A stretch of 47,840 nucleotides of DNA from Planococcus chinensis (GCF_020071995.1 NZ_JABWTK010000018.1:1-47840), one strand, 5' to 3'; numbered from the stretch's first letter, positions 18,727-27,573 are shown. Program-made: numbers and translations. The notes: generated from the sequence alone by a model not told the origin.

Positions 18727-18963
18727 ATGACTGAAGCTATGATGGAAAGCCAAGTAATGGAAGTCCTAGATAAATTGCGTCCATTCCTTTTGCGTGACGG
18801 TGGAGACTGTGAACTTGTTGATGTGGAGGATGGAATCGTAAAACTTCGTCTTCTGGGTGCATGCGGCAGCTGCCCAAGTTCGACCATTACATTAAAAGCA
18901 GGGATTGAACGCGCATTGATGGAAGAAATTCCTGGCGTTGTAGAAGTAGAGCAAGTATTTTAA
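18727..18963 (+). CDS. yutI: YutI, NifU C-terminal-domain Fe-S carrier
   Basis: This is a 78-aa stand-alone NifU C-terminal domain (Nfu type). The cluster-binding motif is GACGSCPSS, with the CxxC pair around residues 45-48; [16 protein letters not shown] and [15 protein letters not shown] ends are typical. It transfers 4Fe-4S clusters assembled by SUF to target proteins. AAAGGAG at 18711-18717 precedes the ATG. Two TATAAT boxes (18695-18700 and 18704-18709) lie in the gap to the divergent yuzD. Confidence 0.93.
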   Translation: MTEAMMESQVMEVLDKLRPFLLRDGGDCELVDVEDGIVKLRLLGACGSCPSSTITLKAGIERALMEEIPGVVEVEQVF

Positions 18964-18967
18964 TGCC

Positions 18968-18994
18968 AAGGGACCCGTCATAGGTCCCTTTTTT
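18968..18994 (+). terminator. Rho-independent terminator of yutI
   Basis: AAGGGACC pairs with GGTCCCTT, followed by TTTT, directly after the yutI stop. Confidence 0.88.
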
Positions 18995-19082
18995 GCTACA
19001 TATAATTAACGCCTCGCACAAGCTTGTTCGCTTGAAGCGGGTGAACATTTATTGCTATGATGATGGAAGAGGAGTGATAGGT

Positions 19083-19445
19083 ATGGCACAAGTAGTTGAA
19101 ATTACTGAAGCGGCTTCTTTTCAAGTCAAAGAAATGATGCGCCATAACGAAGAAGAAGATTCATTTCTTCGCGTAGCCGTTAAAGGCGGAGGCTGCAGCG
19201 GATTAACATACGGAATGGGCTTTGAAAAAGAACAGGGCTCTGATGATGATATATTGGAGCAATTCGGCATCCGTATTTTAGTAGCGAGAGAAGATGCACC
19301 TATTTTGAACGGTACAGTAGTTGATTACAAACAGTCGTTGATGGGCGGCGGGTTTACTATTGAAAATCCGAATGCCATCGCATCATGCGGCTGTGGAACT
19401 TCTTTCCGGACTGCTAAAAAAGCAGGTACGCCGGAAAGCTGTTAA
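19083..19445 (+). CDS. yutM: YutM, A-type Fe-S carrier (HesB/IscA/ErpA)
   Basis: This 120-aa A-type carrier accepts and delivers Fe-S clusters. The three conserved cysteines are in VKGGGCSGLTY and ASCGCGTSF (the CxC pair near the C-terminus). The frame is open from 18993, but ATG 19083 follows AGAGGAG and gives MAQVVEITEAAS, the normal start. The SUF operon here has no sufA, so YutM and YutI together could provide the carrier function. Confidence 0.93.
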   Translation: MAQVVEITEAASFQVKEMMRHNEEEDSFLRVAVKGGGCSGLTYGMGFEKEQGSDDDILEQFGIRILVAREDAPILNGTVVDYKQSLMGGGFTIENPNAIASCGCGTSFRTAKKAGTPESC

Positions 19446-19449
19446 ACTT

Positions 19450-19479
19450 AAAAAACCTTCTCATTTGAGAAGGTTTTTT
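19450..19479 (+). terminator. Rho-independent terminator of yutM
   Basis: AAAAAACCTTCTCA pairs with TGAGAAGGTTTTTT around a 2-nt centre; effective on both strands. Confidence 0.9.
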
Positions 19480-19617
19480 AAGTTGGAAACAAACCGAGTG
19501 ATGAAGGCGCTTTTATAGAAAGCAAGTACAGTGCACAAGTTTTTTCGCTTCTTTTCAACTATCCGTAATAATTCCATCACACTTGATGGATAAAGCTTAC
19601 AGCAAGGCAATTGTGAG

Positions 19618-19646
19618 TTGAAAACGGTATACAAAAGGTCTAATAT
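19618..19646 (+). promoter_or_regulatory. Candidate sigma-A promoter of the NADH dehydrogenase gene
   Basis: TTGAAA (19618-19623), a 17-nt spacer and TAATAT (19641-19646). A single TTGTGA at 19611-19616 is only half a Rex site. Confidence 0.5.
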
Positions 19647-19697
19647 AGAGTGTAGGAGTATATAAGCTTTAAAAATGACTTGAAGGTGGTTGCGATT

Positions 19698-20915
19698 GTG
19701 GTTAAGAGACCCTCAATTTTAGTATTAGGAGCAGGATACGGTGGTTTGACTACTGTAGTAAACTTGCAGAAGGTATTAGGCACAGATGGTGCTGACATTA
19801 CATTGATCAACAAAAACGAATACCATTACGAAAGCACATGGCTTCACGAAGCTGCTGCCGGAACACTTCTTCCAGAACAAGTCCGTTACGATATCAAAGA
19901 TGTAATCGATAGCGTGAAAACGAAATTTGTTCAAGCAACAGTTGAAGCAATCGATGTAAAAGGCAAGAAAGTAACGACTGACAACGGTGTCTTTACATAC
20001 GACTATCTTGTGATTGGTCTAGGATTTGAAGGGGAAACTTTCGGAATTCCTGGCCTTGACAAATATGCGCTTTCAATTGCAAACGTTAAAGCTGCACGTT
20101 ATATCCGTGAGCATATCGAGTTCCAATTTGCGAACTGGTCAGCGGAAGAAGAGAAAGACGATAGCCGTTTGACAATCGTTGTCGGCGGAGCCGGCTTCAC
20201 AGGAATCGAGTTCTTAGGCGAACTTGCGAACCGTGTGCCTGAGCTATGCAAAGAATACGATGTACCTCGCGAAAAAGTGCGTGTCGTATGTGTAGAAGCG
20301 GCGCCAATGGTATTGCCTGGATTTGATCCTGAACTTGTCAGCTATGCAGTGGGCAAATTGGAATCCAAAGGAATCGAATTCTCAATCGGAACTCCGGTTG
20401 TCGAAGCGACGCCTGAAGGAGTTAACATCAAAAAAGGCGATGACAATTTCGAATTCATCAAAGCCGGCACAGTGGTATGGGCAGCAGGCGTACGCGGCAG
20501 CAAACTGATCGAAGAGTCAGGTATTGAAAACATGCGTGCCCGTGTGAAAGTGGAACCGGATCTTCGTGCTCCAGGCTTCTCTGATGTCTTTATCGTTGGA
20601 GACTGCGCATTGATGATTAACGAAGAAACAAACCGTCCGTATCCACCGACTGCACAGATTGCTATGCAGCAAGGTGAAACAGTAGCGAAAAACATCAACT
20701 CCTTGATCAAAGGCGAAGATACGATGCCATTCGTTCCTGACCTGAAAGGAACAGTTTGTTCTTTAGGCGAAGACGATGCAATTGGTGTGGTATTCGGCAA
20801 GAAGATTACAGGAAAACGTGCTTCGTTCATGAAGAAAATGATCGACAACCGTGCATTGCTATTGGTTGGCGGACCTGGTCTTGTTATGAAAAAAGGTAAA
20901 TTCAACGTTCTATAA
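19698..20915 (+). CDS. yumB: Type II NADH dehydrogenase (YumB/Ndh-like)
   Basis: This 405-aa membrane-associated NADH:quinone oxidoreductase does not pump protons. It has an FAD-binding [12 protein letters not shown] near the start, an NADH-binding [17 protein letters not shown] (about residues 160-176), [18 protein letters not shown] and the quinone-side [14 protein letters not shown] 19698 is 8 nt after GAAGGTGG and gives [13 protein letters not shown]; the TTG at 19680 lies upstream of that ribosome site. Together with yutJ it gives two NADH-oxidising flavoproteins within 4 kb. Confidence 0.93.
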   Translation: MVKRPSILVLGAGYGGLTTVVNLQKVLGTDGADITLINKNEYHYESTWLHEAAAGTLLPEQVRYDIKDVIDSVKTKFVQATVEAIDVKGKKVTTDNGVFTYDYLVIGLGFEGETFGIPGLDKYALSIANVKAARYIREHIEFQFANWSAEEEKDDSRLTIVVGGAGFTGIEFLGELANRVPELCKEYDVPREKVRVVCVEAAPMVLPGFDPELVSYAVGKLESKGIEFSIGTPVVEATPEGVNIKKGDDNFEFIKAGTVVWAAGVRGSKLIEESGIENMRARVKVEPDLRAPGFSDVFIVGDCALMINEETNRPYPPTAQIAMQQGETVAKNINSLIKGEDTMPFVPDLKGTVCSLGEDDAIGVVFGKKITGKRASFMKKMIDNRALLLVGGPGLVMKKGKFNVL

Positions 20916-20923
20916 TTAGATCA

Positions 20924-20951
20924 AAAGCTCCCGCTTGCGGGGGCTTTTTTT
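20924..20951 (+). terminator. Rho-independent terminator of the NADH dehydrogenase gene
   Basis: GCTCCCGC pairs with GCGGGGGC (one G-T), loop TT, followed by TTTTTTT. Confidence 0.85.
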
Positions 20952-20970
20952 GTTAAAGGAGGAAATGGAT

Positions 20971-21468
20971 ATGGCAGCACACAAACGTGGAAATATCTGG
21001 CTCGGAGCAGCGGGTTTAGTAATAAACTCCAGAAAGGAATGGCTGGTCGTGAAAAAGCGATATGGCGGGCTGAACGGCAAATGGTCGCTTCCTGCAGGTT
21101 TTGTCATGGCGACTGAAACCGTTGACGAAGCAGCGATACGGGAAGTGAAAGAAGAAACCGGAATTGATTGTGAGCTGCTTGGAATGATCGGTTTTCGGAC
21201 CGGTGTGATCCGGGAGGAAATCAGCGACAATATGGCTGTCTTTCTACTGAAAGCAAGTGATGAGGATCAACCGGTCGCTGCCCAGCTTTCGGAACTTTAT
21301 GAAGCGGCCTGGTTGTCTCCAGAGAAATTGGCAGAAGATGATTCAGTATCCGTCATGCTTCAGGAAATGGTGAATTATGTGCTTGAAGAAGGATTCGAAG
21401 CCATAGAAGATGTAAATCCAGGAGACGTTTTCGGATATTCTACATATAAATTATTTTTTAAAAAATAG
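20971..21468 (+). CDS. Nudix hydrolase
   Basis: This is a 165-aa Nudix hydrolase. The Nudix box is complete (G-x5-E-x7-REVKEETGI, about residues 44-66), carrying the metal-binding glutamates. A family-typical [13 protein letters not shown] lies just before it. The substrate cannot be told from the sequence. AAAGGAGG sits 8 nt before ATG 20971; the ATG at 20965 is too close to it, and the frame beginning at 20935 starts inside the previous terminator. Confidence 0.9.
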   Translation: MAAHKRGNIWLGAAGLVINSRKEWLVVKKRYGGLNGKWSLPAGFVMATETVDEAAIREVKEETGIDCELLGMIGFRTGVIREEISDNMAVFLLKASDEDQPVAAQLSELYEAAWLSPEKLAEDDSVSVMLQEMVNYVLEEGFEAIEDVNPGDVFGYSTYKLFFKK

Positions 21469-21610
21469 AGAATATGATAGATAAAAGTGGAATACGGAAG
21501 AAAAAAGGCGATGTATCCGTTTACATCACCTTTTTCTATTGTTGCATAATAAAAAGAGACGTGATATATTATCAGAATATTACAAACAATAACAGAGGGA
21601 GGTGTTTCGA

Positions 21611-21736
21611 ATGACAGTTTTGAAAAAGGCAATGCCTACAAACAAATGCCCTTATTGTGCAGGCCAAGGATACTTCCAGCTGCGATTGGGCGGTTCAGAA
21701 ACGTGCTCCCGCTGTTCAGGTTCCGGCAAAAAATGA
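21611..21736 (+). CDS. yuiA: YuiA-like small zinc-ribbon protein
   Basis: This is a 41-aa protein: MTVLKKAMPTN followed by two CxxCxGxG-type knuckles, CPYCAGQG (residues 13-20) and CSRCSGSG (32-39). These are the DnaJ-type zinc-binding repeats, present here as a single pair. YuiA of B. subtilis has the same design and also neighbours yuiB; the function is unknown. The ATG follows GAGGGAGGTG, and a strong terminator is 7 nt downstream. Confidence 0.85.
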   Translation: MTVLKKAMPTNKCPYCAGQGYFQLRLGGSETCSRCSGSGKK

Positions 21737-21743
21737 TCCCCCG

Positions 21744-21781
21744 AAAGACGTCTGTGGAGGCAACTCCACAGACGTCTTTTT
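21744..21781 (+). terminator. Rho-independent terminator of yuiA
   Basis: A 16-bp stem (AAAGACGTCTGTGGAG with CTCCACAGACGTCTTT, loop GCAA) with a T tract. Confidence 0.93.
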
Positions 21782-21800
21782 ATTGTGCACAAGGAATTTC

Positions 21801-21834
21801 TGTCGGAGCTAAGCGGCTCTTTCCGCTTTTCTTA
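21801..21834 (-). repeat. Interspersed structured repeat, truncated copy C0
   Basis: Only the TAAGAAAAGCGG...AGCTCCGACA end is present (read on minus). It is abutted by the next copy, so the three copies lie head to tail. Confidence 0.6.
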
Positions 21835-21957
21835 GTGTCCAGCTCCGGCGGCCAGCCCCTCGAGGTCGCTTCGGTTTTGTCTCGAATGGCAAAGTGCGCC
21901 ATTCATGCCAAACCCTCCAGCGCTTGTCGGGGCTAGAAGGCCGTCTGCGCTTTTTTA
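21835..21957 (-). repeat. Interspersed structured repeat, copy C1
   Basis: Read on plus it runs from GTGTCCAGCTCCGGCGGCCAG through CCAGCGCTTGTCGGGGCT to TCTGCGCTTTTTTA. The centre forms a hairpin (GAATGGC...GCCATTC, 21884-21904). Its ends match copies A, B and C2. Confidence 0.75.
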
Positions 21958-22078
21958 GTGTCTAGCTACAGTGCCTAGCTCCTCGGGTCGTAAGCCACTC
22001 TGGCTGTGCGGCAAAAAGCGCCGCTTCGCCAGATCGTCTTACGCCTGTCGGAGCTGAACAGGCACTTCCGCTTTTCTT
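21958..22078 (-). repeat. Interspersed structured repeat, copy C2
   Basis: It begins GTGTCTAGCTACAGTGCC and ends GTCGGAGCTGAACAGGCACTTCCGCTTTTCTT (two segments). The middle differs from C1 but again pairs with itself (CGTAAG...CTTACG, and a GC-rich inner arm). With C0 and C1 it fills most of the 439-nt gap between yuiA and yuiB; no gene is visible there. Confidence 0.75.
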
Positions 22079-22117
22079 GTCCATATTTGACAAAGCGATG
22101 AACTCTGGTTCGCGTCG

Positions 22118-22146
22118 TTGAAAGCCTCCGGCATTTCGGGTAAACT
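22118..22146 (+). promoter_or_regulatory. Candidate sigma-A promoter of yuiB
   Basis: TTGAAA (22118-22123), a 17-nt spacer and TAAACT (22141-22146), 30 nt before the ATG. Confidence 0.45.
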
Positions 22147-22175
22147 GATGAAAGGAATATCGGAGGTTAGAATTC

Positions 22176-22505
22176 ATGAGTACATCAATTAGTATTGTTC
22201 AGTTAATTATTTCGGTTCTTTTATTTTTTGTGATGTTTTTCGGCATCGGCTTTTTGTTGAATATGCTTTTGCGCATGACGTGGCTGATGGCGATCGTTTA
22301 TCCGATAGTGGTGCTGTTGATCATTGACGATGTCAGCTTTTTCGATTACTTCACAAACCCGGGCGAGTCTTTTTCAATGCTGGGGAATACGCTGACTTCA
22401 TTGACAGGCAGTGATATAGCAGTGCTGTTGGCAGGGTTTGCCGGCGCGGTAACATCAGGCTTTGTTATGAAAATTCTTCGCAAAATGGGGTACCAAATGT
22501 TTTAA
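22176..22505 (+). CDS. yuiB: YuiB-like small membrane protein
   Basis: This 109-aa protein has two hydrophobic helices at the N-terminus (about residues 7-30 and 33-50), a polar middle (DYFTNPGESFSML) and a third helix near 80-98 ending in KILRKMGYQMF. It matches the YuiB family by size, topology and position beside yuiA. The function is unknown. GGAGG precedes the ATG, and a terminator follows. Confidence 0.85.
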   Translation: MSTSISIVQLIISVLLFFVMFFGIGFLLNMLLRMTWLMAIVYPIVVLLIIDDVSFFDYFTNPGESFSMLGNTLTSLTGSDIAVLLAGFAGAVTSGFVMKILRKMGYQMF

Positions 22506-22516
22506 AGGCTATATCG

Positions 22517-22554
22517 AAAACGCCAGACCGGCAAACCGGTCTGGCGTTTTTTTA
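22517..22554 (+). terminator. Rho-independent terminator of yuiB
   Basis: AAAACGCCAGACCGG pairs with CCGGTCTGGCGTTTT (loop CAAA), with an extended T run. Confidence 0.93.
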
Positions 22555-22680
22555 TATTTTTCCTTCACTGTTAGCCCGAGGCAAATAAAAACATTCTTTT
22601 GATTATTTCGAGTAACGAACTACTCGGAAAAGAGCAGACATGATAAACTGAAAAGGAAAGCAAAATAGAGGGGGATTTTC

Positions 22681-24174
22681 ATGGAACTCAAAGTACAGCA
22701 AGATGCATTAAATCTTGAAGCGGAAATTTTGATTGTCGGCCTTAGCCGCCATCCCGAGAATACTAAAGGCTGGAGCGATTTTTCTGAGCGCTTTAACGGC
22801 AAGCTGGAAGACTGGACAAAACATGATCTGTCGTTTGATTTAAATGCCCTGGTTACATATCCGACTTTATCCGGTTCGATTCCGCGTGTTTTGTTCGTCG
22901 GTTTGAATGACCGGAAAAAACTGACGGAAGACGATGTCCGGGCTGCTTTTGGACAAGTCGGCAAAGAGTTGTTGAAGAAGAAAATCAAGCATGCGGCAGT
23001 ATATTTGGATTCTTTCCAAAACGACGGCATCAGTGCAGAAGACGCAGCCTACTTGGCAGCGGAAGGCATTGGGATGGGCACATACCGTTTTGATGATTAC
23101 AAAACTTCATCAAATGAAGCGGATGTCCATTTAGAGTCCTTGGCATTATTGACACAAGAAGACGCAGATGAGGTCCAGGCATCGGCTTTCATTGGCCAAG
23201 TATTTGGGCAATCGGTCAACGAAGCACGGACGCTCGTCAACATGCCGGGAAATCTTTTGACTGCGACAGCACTTGCGGATTATGCACAGGAACTTGGAGA
23301 AACTTACGGCTTTGAAACCGACATTCTGGGCAAAGCGGAACTTGAAGAACTGGGAATGGGTGCGATTCTTGCAGTAAACCAAGGATCTGTTGAAGAACCT
23401 CGCCTGATCGTGTTGAAATACAAAGCCACTGATAACTTTGATAACCCATTAGCGCTTGTCGGAAAAGGGATTACGTTCGATACAGGCGGCTATTCCTTGA
23501 AACCGAAAGACGGCATTGTCGGCATGAAAGGCGACATGGGCGGCGCTGCAGCGGTACTTGGCGCCATGAAAATCATCGGTGAATTGAAGCCGGAGAAAAA
23601 TGTTGTAGCTGTTATTGCTTCTACGGATAATATGGTGTCCGGCAACGCATTCAAGCCGGATGATGTCATCACATCTCTGAGCGGCAAAACGATTGAAATC
23701 CTGAACACAGACGCGGAAGGCCGTTTGGTACTGGCTGATTCGGTGACGTATGCGAAACAAATGGGCGCTGCACATATCATTGATGTGGCAACATTGACGG
23801 GCGGCGTAATCGTGGCGCTTGGCAATGACAAAACAGGCGCTTTGACAAACGATGAAGGCTTTTTTGAAACCTTTATGGAAGCGGCATTGGAAACAGGCGA
23901 ATTTGTCTGGCGTCTGCCGTTGACTGAACGCGACAAAAAACGGATTCGTAAAAGTGATGTTGCGGACTTGAACAACTCGCCAGGCCGTGACGGCCACATG
24001 ATCTTTGGCGGCGGCTTTGTCGGTGAATTTGCTGAAAATACGCCGTGGATTCATTTGGATATCGCTGGCACCTCGCATGCAGCATCTCCGCATGATTTAG
24101 GGCCGCAAGGCGGAACGGGCGCAATGGTCCGTACACTTGCAATGATGGTTGAAAAAATGGCAGAAGAACAATAA
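22681..24174 (+). CDS. pepA: Leucyl aminopeptidase (M17 family)
   Basis: This is a 497-aa cytosolic metallo-aminopeptidase with the two-domain M17 layout. The N-terminal domain is variable (1-165). The catalytic domain has GKGITFDTGGYSLKP with metal-binding Lys and Asp, GDMGGAAAV, and the signature NTDAEGRLVLAD (about residues 342-353). It removes N-terminal residues in peptide turnover, usually as a hexamer. B. subtilis YuiE is the positional counterpart. The ATG has GAGGGGG upstream. Confidence 0.94.
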   Translation: MELKVQQDALNLEAEILIVGLSRHPENTKGWSDFSERFNGKLEDWTKHDLSFDLNALVTYPTLSGSIPRVLFVGLNDRKKLTEDDVRAAFGQVGKELLKKKIKHAAVYLDSFQNDGISAEDAAYLAAEGIGMGTYRFDDYKTSSNEADVHLESLALLTQEDADEVQASAFIGQVFGQSVNEARTLVNMPGNLLTATALADYAQELGETYGFETDILGKAELEELGMGAILAVNQGSVEEPRLIVLKYKATDNFDNPLALVGKGITFDTGGYSLKPKDGIVGMKGDMGGAAAVLGAMKIIGELKPEKNVVAVIASTDNMVSGNAFKPDDVITSLSGKTIEILNTDAEGRLVLADSVTYAKQMGAAHIIDVATLTGGVIVALGNDKTGALTNDEGFFETFMEAALETGEFVWRLPLTERDKKRIRKSDVADLNNSPGRDGHMIFGGGFVGEFAENTPWIHLDIAGTSHAASPHDLGPQGGTGAMVRTLAMMVEKMAEEQ

Positions 24175-24180
24175 GACAGA

Positions 24181-24227
24181 AAAACGAGCCGGGAAGCAGC
24201 AACTGCTTTCCGGCTCGTTTTATTTTT
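24181..24227. terminator. Bidirectional terminator between pepA and mrp
   Basis: AAAACGAGCCGGGAAGCAG pairs with CTGCTTTCCGGCTCGTTTT (one mismatch). It separates two convergent transcription units; the mrpG stop lies in its right arm. Confidence 0.9.
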
Positions 24228-24618
24228 GTTCGCCTTTTTTCTTTTCTACCGCTATCTTCATGTCATCGCGTACCGTTTCTTCTGCAAGCGGAATGCCCGA
24301 CATATAAGATGCCCGGCCGATTAAATGTCCTGCTACAGGAGAAGTGATAAACAAAAACGCGATGGCAATCACTAGCTGCGGGTTAAAATGGTCTTCTATG
24401 AACAGGAAGTGGATGAATGTACCGCCAAGGATACACATCACACCTAATGTAGAGCTTTTAGAAGCTGCGTGCGTACGAGTATAGACATCGGGCAGCCTTA
24501 CAAGCCCAAGCGCTGTAACCGTACTGAAAATGACGCCTACGCTGATTAGAATAATGATGAGGATGTTAACGATTGTTGTTTCGATCGAAAATCTCTCCTC
24601 TCTCAATGAATTTCGCAA
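24220..24618 (-). CDS. mrpG: MrpG, Na+/H+ antiporter subunit G
   Basis: This is the last subunit of the Mrp antiporter. It has three hydrophobic helices with the family core ALGLVRLPDVYTRTHAASKSSTLGV, and a basic/acidic C-tail. The start is unclear: TTG 24618 and TTG 24606 have no ribosome site, while GAGGAG at 24600-24595 is followed at normal distance by an in-frame ATC at 24585 and no ATG, GTG or TTG. It overlaps the end of mrpF in every version. I give the longest frame; the true N-terminus is probably near IETTIVN. Confidence 0.88.
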   Translation of the reverse strand: MRNSLREERFSIETTIVNILIIILISVGVIFSTVTALGLVRLPDVYTRTHAASKSSTLGVMCILGGTFIHFLFIEDHFNPQLVIAIAFLFITSPVAGHLIGRASYMSGIPLAEETVRDDMKIAVEKKKGEQK

Positions 24619-24847
24619 ATGCCGTTGTCCCGATAAATGACAGGATGCTCAACAGCAAAATGATTTCCAAGAAAAACTCGGTTCCGATAATAAGCGACAG
24701 CAGCGCCACAATCGATACCAGTGCTACACCAAGTGCATCCAGCGCAACTACACGGTCTGCAACCGTAGGGCCTTTTATAAGCCGGTATAGAAGACCGGAA
24801 AATGCAAAGCTGATGATGAGAAGGGAAACCCAGTAAAAGGTCATCAT
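24566..24847 (-). CDS. mrpF: MrpF, Na+/H+ antiporter subunit F
   Basis: This is a 93-aa, three-helix subunit with the family core IKGPTVADRVVALDALG (about residues 24-40). Mrp F is required for assembly of the complex. The ATG overlaps the end of mrpE, and GGAGGTG lies 8 nt upstream. Confidence 0.93.
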   Translation of the reverse strand: MMTFYWVSLLIISFAFSGLLYRLIKGPTVADRVVALDALGVALVSIVALLSLIIGTEFFLEIILLLSILSFIGTTAFAKFIERGEIFDRNNNR

Positions 24848-25323
24848 GGGCGGCTCACCTCCAGAATCGCACGCTCAAAAGTGTTCTTGATGGAAGATAC
24901 AGCATCTTCAATGTCATCAAAATCGATAGCATGAATATACAGCCGCTTTTGATCCTCCGATATTCCAATCACCAGCGTACCAGGAGTTAAGGTAATCAAT
25001 GCGGAAAGCAAAGTCACTTCCCAGTCGTGCGTCAATTCAGTCTCCAGTTCAAAAACAGCGGGCCGGATATTCAATCGCGGCTGAACCACCAATTTAAACA
25101 CAGAGAAACTGGAGAGTACCAATTCTTTTAGAAATAGGAAGAACAGCGAAATGACTGCCCAAATCCGCGATGTATACAGCCGGTAGGAAAAGAATCTGCG
25201 CATCAGAACAATAAGCAGCAATCCCACAATAAAGCCGACTGCAAAACCTGTAGGAGTAAATGCGTTGGTCATGAACATCCAAACTCCGGCTAAAAAGAAA
25301 TTAAGTAAAATTTGCAAAGCCAT
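24844..25323 (-). CDS. mrpE: MrpE, Na+/H+ antiporter subunit E
   Basis: This 159-aa subunit has an N-terminal membrane part and a C-terminal cytosolic domain. Family marks are PRLNIRPAVFELETELT, TLLSALITLTPGTLV and YIHAIDFDD. I chose the ATG at 25323 (MALQILLNFF), because AAGGAG is 9 nt from it and only 3 from the ATG at 25329. The gene begins 6 nt after the mrpD stop. Confidence 0.93.
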   Translation of the reverse strand: MALQILLNFFLAGVWMFMTNAFTPTGFAVGFIVGLLLIVLMRRFFSYRLYTSRIWAVISLFFLFLKELVLSSFSVFKLVVQPRLNIRPAVFELETELTHDWEVTLLSALITLTPGTLVIGISEDQKRLYIHAIDFDDIEDAVSSIKNTFERAILEVSRP

Positions 25324-25329
25324 CTTCAT

Positions 25330-26811
25330 CTACTCCTTTAATACCGCATCTATATAGATGGATGGGTTTAGTAGAACCTCGCCTGCACCGCTGATATAAG
25401 GCATGAACAATTCAGCGCCTACGCCCAATAATACGGTGAGCGCGACCAACAGCACTGAAGGAATCAGCATTTTGCGGTAAGTCGATTTTTTAAGAGGAAC
25501 CGTTTCAACCGGTTCGCCCCAGAACGCATAAATGAAAATCCGGATGACGCTTAACAGCACCAGCAAGCTCGTGGCAAGAACGACAATGCTGCCCCAGAAC
25601 TGCGGCCCTTCAAATCCGCCTTGGACAATCAGCAATTTCCCGGGGAATCCGCTGAGGGGAGGGATTCCGGCAAGCCCGAAAGCCGTAACCAGGAAGAGCC
25701 AGCCAAGAAACGGATAGGTTTTGATTAATCCGCCCATTTGGCGCAAGTTTGACGTTCCAAAGATGACAGCAATAATTCCTACTAGGAAGAACAAGGCTGC
25801 TTTGATCAGCATATCGTGGACTAAATAGAAAATTGAGCCATTAACTCCAGCTTCATTGAGTTGTGAAACGCCGAACAAAATCACGCCAACTGCAATAATG
25901 ATGTTGTAGATGATGATTTTCTTAACATCGAAGTAGGCAAGTGCCCCAATGCAGCCAGCCAGAATTGTCAAGATAGCGATAATTGCCAGCAATTCATGAG
26001 TGAAATCGGTGTTCATTGTGAAAAACAAGGTGTATGTACGCATAATCGCATATACCCCGACCTTCGTCAGCAAAGCCCCGAACAAGGCTAAAATCGGAAT
26101 CGGCGGTGCATAGTATGCACCTGGCAGCCAAAAGTATAAAGGGGAGATGGCTGCTTTAAACCCGAATACCACTAGGAACATGACTGCAATTACTGTTAAG
26201 ATGCCAGTCGCCTCGATCTGCGGAATCTTCAAGGCCAAATCGGCCATGTTCAATGTGCCGGTAACTGAATACAAATAAGCGACAGTGGCGACAAAGAGCG
26301 CGGAAGAAATGATATTAACCAGCAAGTATTTGATGCTTTCCCGCAGCTGCGGTTTTTCTCCGCCATGGACAATGAGCATATACGAAGACATTAGCAATAC
26401 TTCAAAGAATACGAATAAGTTGAAGATATCGCCAGTCGTAAAGGCGCCGTTTACGCCTGTCAATAGGAAAAGAACTGCTGGATAATAGTAGGACTGCTCA
26501 CGGGCAGCACCGATAGTCGGAAAGCTGTAAAAAATGATGAATAAGGTGATGACCGTTGCACTGAGCACCAAAAGTGCCGAGAACAGGTCAGACACCATCG
26601 AGATGCCGAATGGTGCATCCCAGCTGCCTAAAGTAACCGCCTGAATGCCATCTGCCTTCACCTTGGCAATTAAAAACAAAACAGCGATTAAAGCCAGTCC
26701 GGCGCCTAACGCAGCAAGAATCCGCTGGATGCGGATCTTCTTAGGGAAAAACAACAGAACAGTAGCAAACAGCAACGGAATTAAGACAGGAAATAGAAGT
26801 AAGTTACTCAT
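25330..26811 (-). CDS. mrpD: MrpD, Na+/H+ antiporter subunit D
   Basis: This 493-aa membrane subunit of about 14 helices is homologous to complex I subunits NuoL/M/N. It shows LFVFFEVLLMSSYMLI with the key membrane glutamate, GAYYAPPIPILALFGALLTKVGVYA with the conserved lysine, LVHDMLIKAALFFLVG and AGIPPLSGFPGKLL. Together with MrpA it forms the proton and sodium path. The start overlaps mrpC by 8 nt. Confidence 0.95.
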   Translation of the reverse strand: MSNLLLFPVLIPLLFATVLLFFPKKIRIQRILAALGAGLALIAVLFLIAKVKADGIQAVTLGSWDAPFGISMVSDLFSALLVLSATVITLFIIFYSFPTIGAAREQSYYYPAVLFLLTGVNGAFTTGDIFNLFVFFEVLLMSSYMLIVHGGEKPQLRESIKYLLVNIISSALFVATVAYLYSVTGTLNMADLALKIPQIEATGILTVIAVMFLVVFGFKAAISPLYFWLPGAYYAPPIPILALFGALLTKVGVYAIMRTYTLFFTMNTDFTHELLAIIAILTILAGCIGALAYFDVKKIIIYNIIIAVGVILFGVSQLNEAGVNGSIFYLVHDMLIKAALFFLVGIIAVIFGTSNLRQMGGLIKTYPFLGWLFLVTAFGLAGIPPLSGFPGKLLIVQGGFEGPQFWGSIVVLATSLLVLLSVIRIFIYAFWGEPVETVPLKKSTYRKMLIPSVLLVALTVLLGVGAELFMPYISGAGEVLLNPSIYIDAVLKE

Positions 26812-27151
26812 AGTCTTCAGTTCCTCTCATTAAATTCATGTTGTCTGTGCCAATCTCCTGGTAAGCACGGTAAGCAAGGACCAGGAAAAACGATGTTACT
26901 GCAAAAGAGATAACAATCGCTGTCAGTATCAGCGCCTGCGGAAGGGGATCGGCATAGTCAGCAGTGCTGACGCCGTCTGCCACTACAGGAGGAGCGGAAC
27001 CGCTAAGGCCGCCCATAGTCAAAAGCAGCAAATGAGCCCCGTGGCTGAGCAAACCTGTACCGATAATGATGCGGATCAAACTTTTCGAAAGCATTAAGTA
27101 AACAGCCGCCATAAACAAAAAACCGATAACGACTGACATAATAATTTCCAT
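26804..27151 (-). CDS. mrpC: MrpC, Na+/H+ antiporter subunit C
   Basis: This is a 115-aa three-helix subunit homologous to NuoK. The core GTGLLSHGAHLLLL (about residues 32-45) and DPLPQALILTAIVISFAVTSF are diagnostic. The ATG overlaps the mrpB stop (TAATG) and GAGAGG precedes it. Confidence 0.94.
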   Translation of the reverse strand: MEIIMSVVIGFLFMAAVYLMLSKSLIRIIIGTGLLSHGAHLLLLTMGGLSGSAPPVVADGVSTADYADPLPQALILTAIVISFAVTSFFLVLAYRAYQEIGTDNMNLMRGTEDYE

Positions 27152-27573
27152 TATTCATCCTCTCCAATCGTTTGAATAATGGTCATCGTAACACCGACAA
27201 CAACCAAATAGACGCCTAAGTCAAACAATGCAGCTGAATGCAAAGACGTTTTGCCAAGAAGCGGCAAATCGAAATAATCATAAGCATGTGTGAAGAATGG
27301 AACATCAAATAGGATCGATGCACCGGCAGTAGCTAGTGCCACTAATAATCCAATTGCCGTCATCATAACGTAATTAAACGGAATGATTTTCTTCACGGTT
27401 TCAATATCAAAGGCAAGCATCAGCAAAACGATGGCACTTGCGGTCAAAAGCCCGCCGACGAACCCTCCGCCCGGCGTATAATGGCCGGCGAAAAAGATGT
27501 GGACAGCGAACATCAAAATGATAAAAGTCACCACTTTTGTTGCGGTTTGAAGCATCACATCATTTGTTCTCAT
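27151..27573 (-). CDS. mrpB: MrpB, Na+/H+ antiporter subunit B
   Basis: This 140-aa membrane protein of about four helices is homologous to the C-terminal part of long MrpA proteins. It has GHYTPGGGFVGGLL (about residues 30-43) and TSLHSAALFDLGVYLVVVG. AAGGAGG precedes the ATG, which lies inside the 3' end of mrpA. Confidence 0.94.
   Translation of the reverse strand: MRTNDVMLQTATKVVTFIILMFAVHIFFAGHYTPGGGFVGGLLTASAIVLLMLAFDIETVKKIIPFNYVMMTAIGLLVALATAGASILFDVPFFTHAYDYFDLPLLGKTSLHSAALFDLGVYLVVVGVTMTIIQTIGEDE

Noticed and set aside
19611..19632. Rex or CcpA (cre) site at the yumB promoter
   Set aside because: TTGTGA is present only as a half-site, and the cre-like TGAAAACGGTATAC fails at the last two positions of the consensus.
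21790..22080. CRISPR-like array between yuiA and yuiB
   Set aside because: There are only three units of about 120 bp without regular short spacers; their ends match repeats elsewhere in the window, so they are interspersed elements in tandem.
21646..22177. Protein-coding frames in the yuiA-yuiB gap
   Set aside because: The frames run through the repeat copies and the yuiA terminator with no ribosome site; only the 41-aa yuiA frame has coding support.
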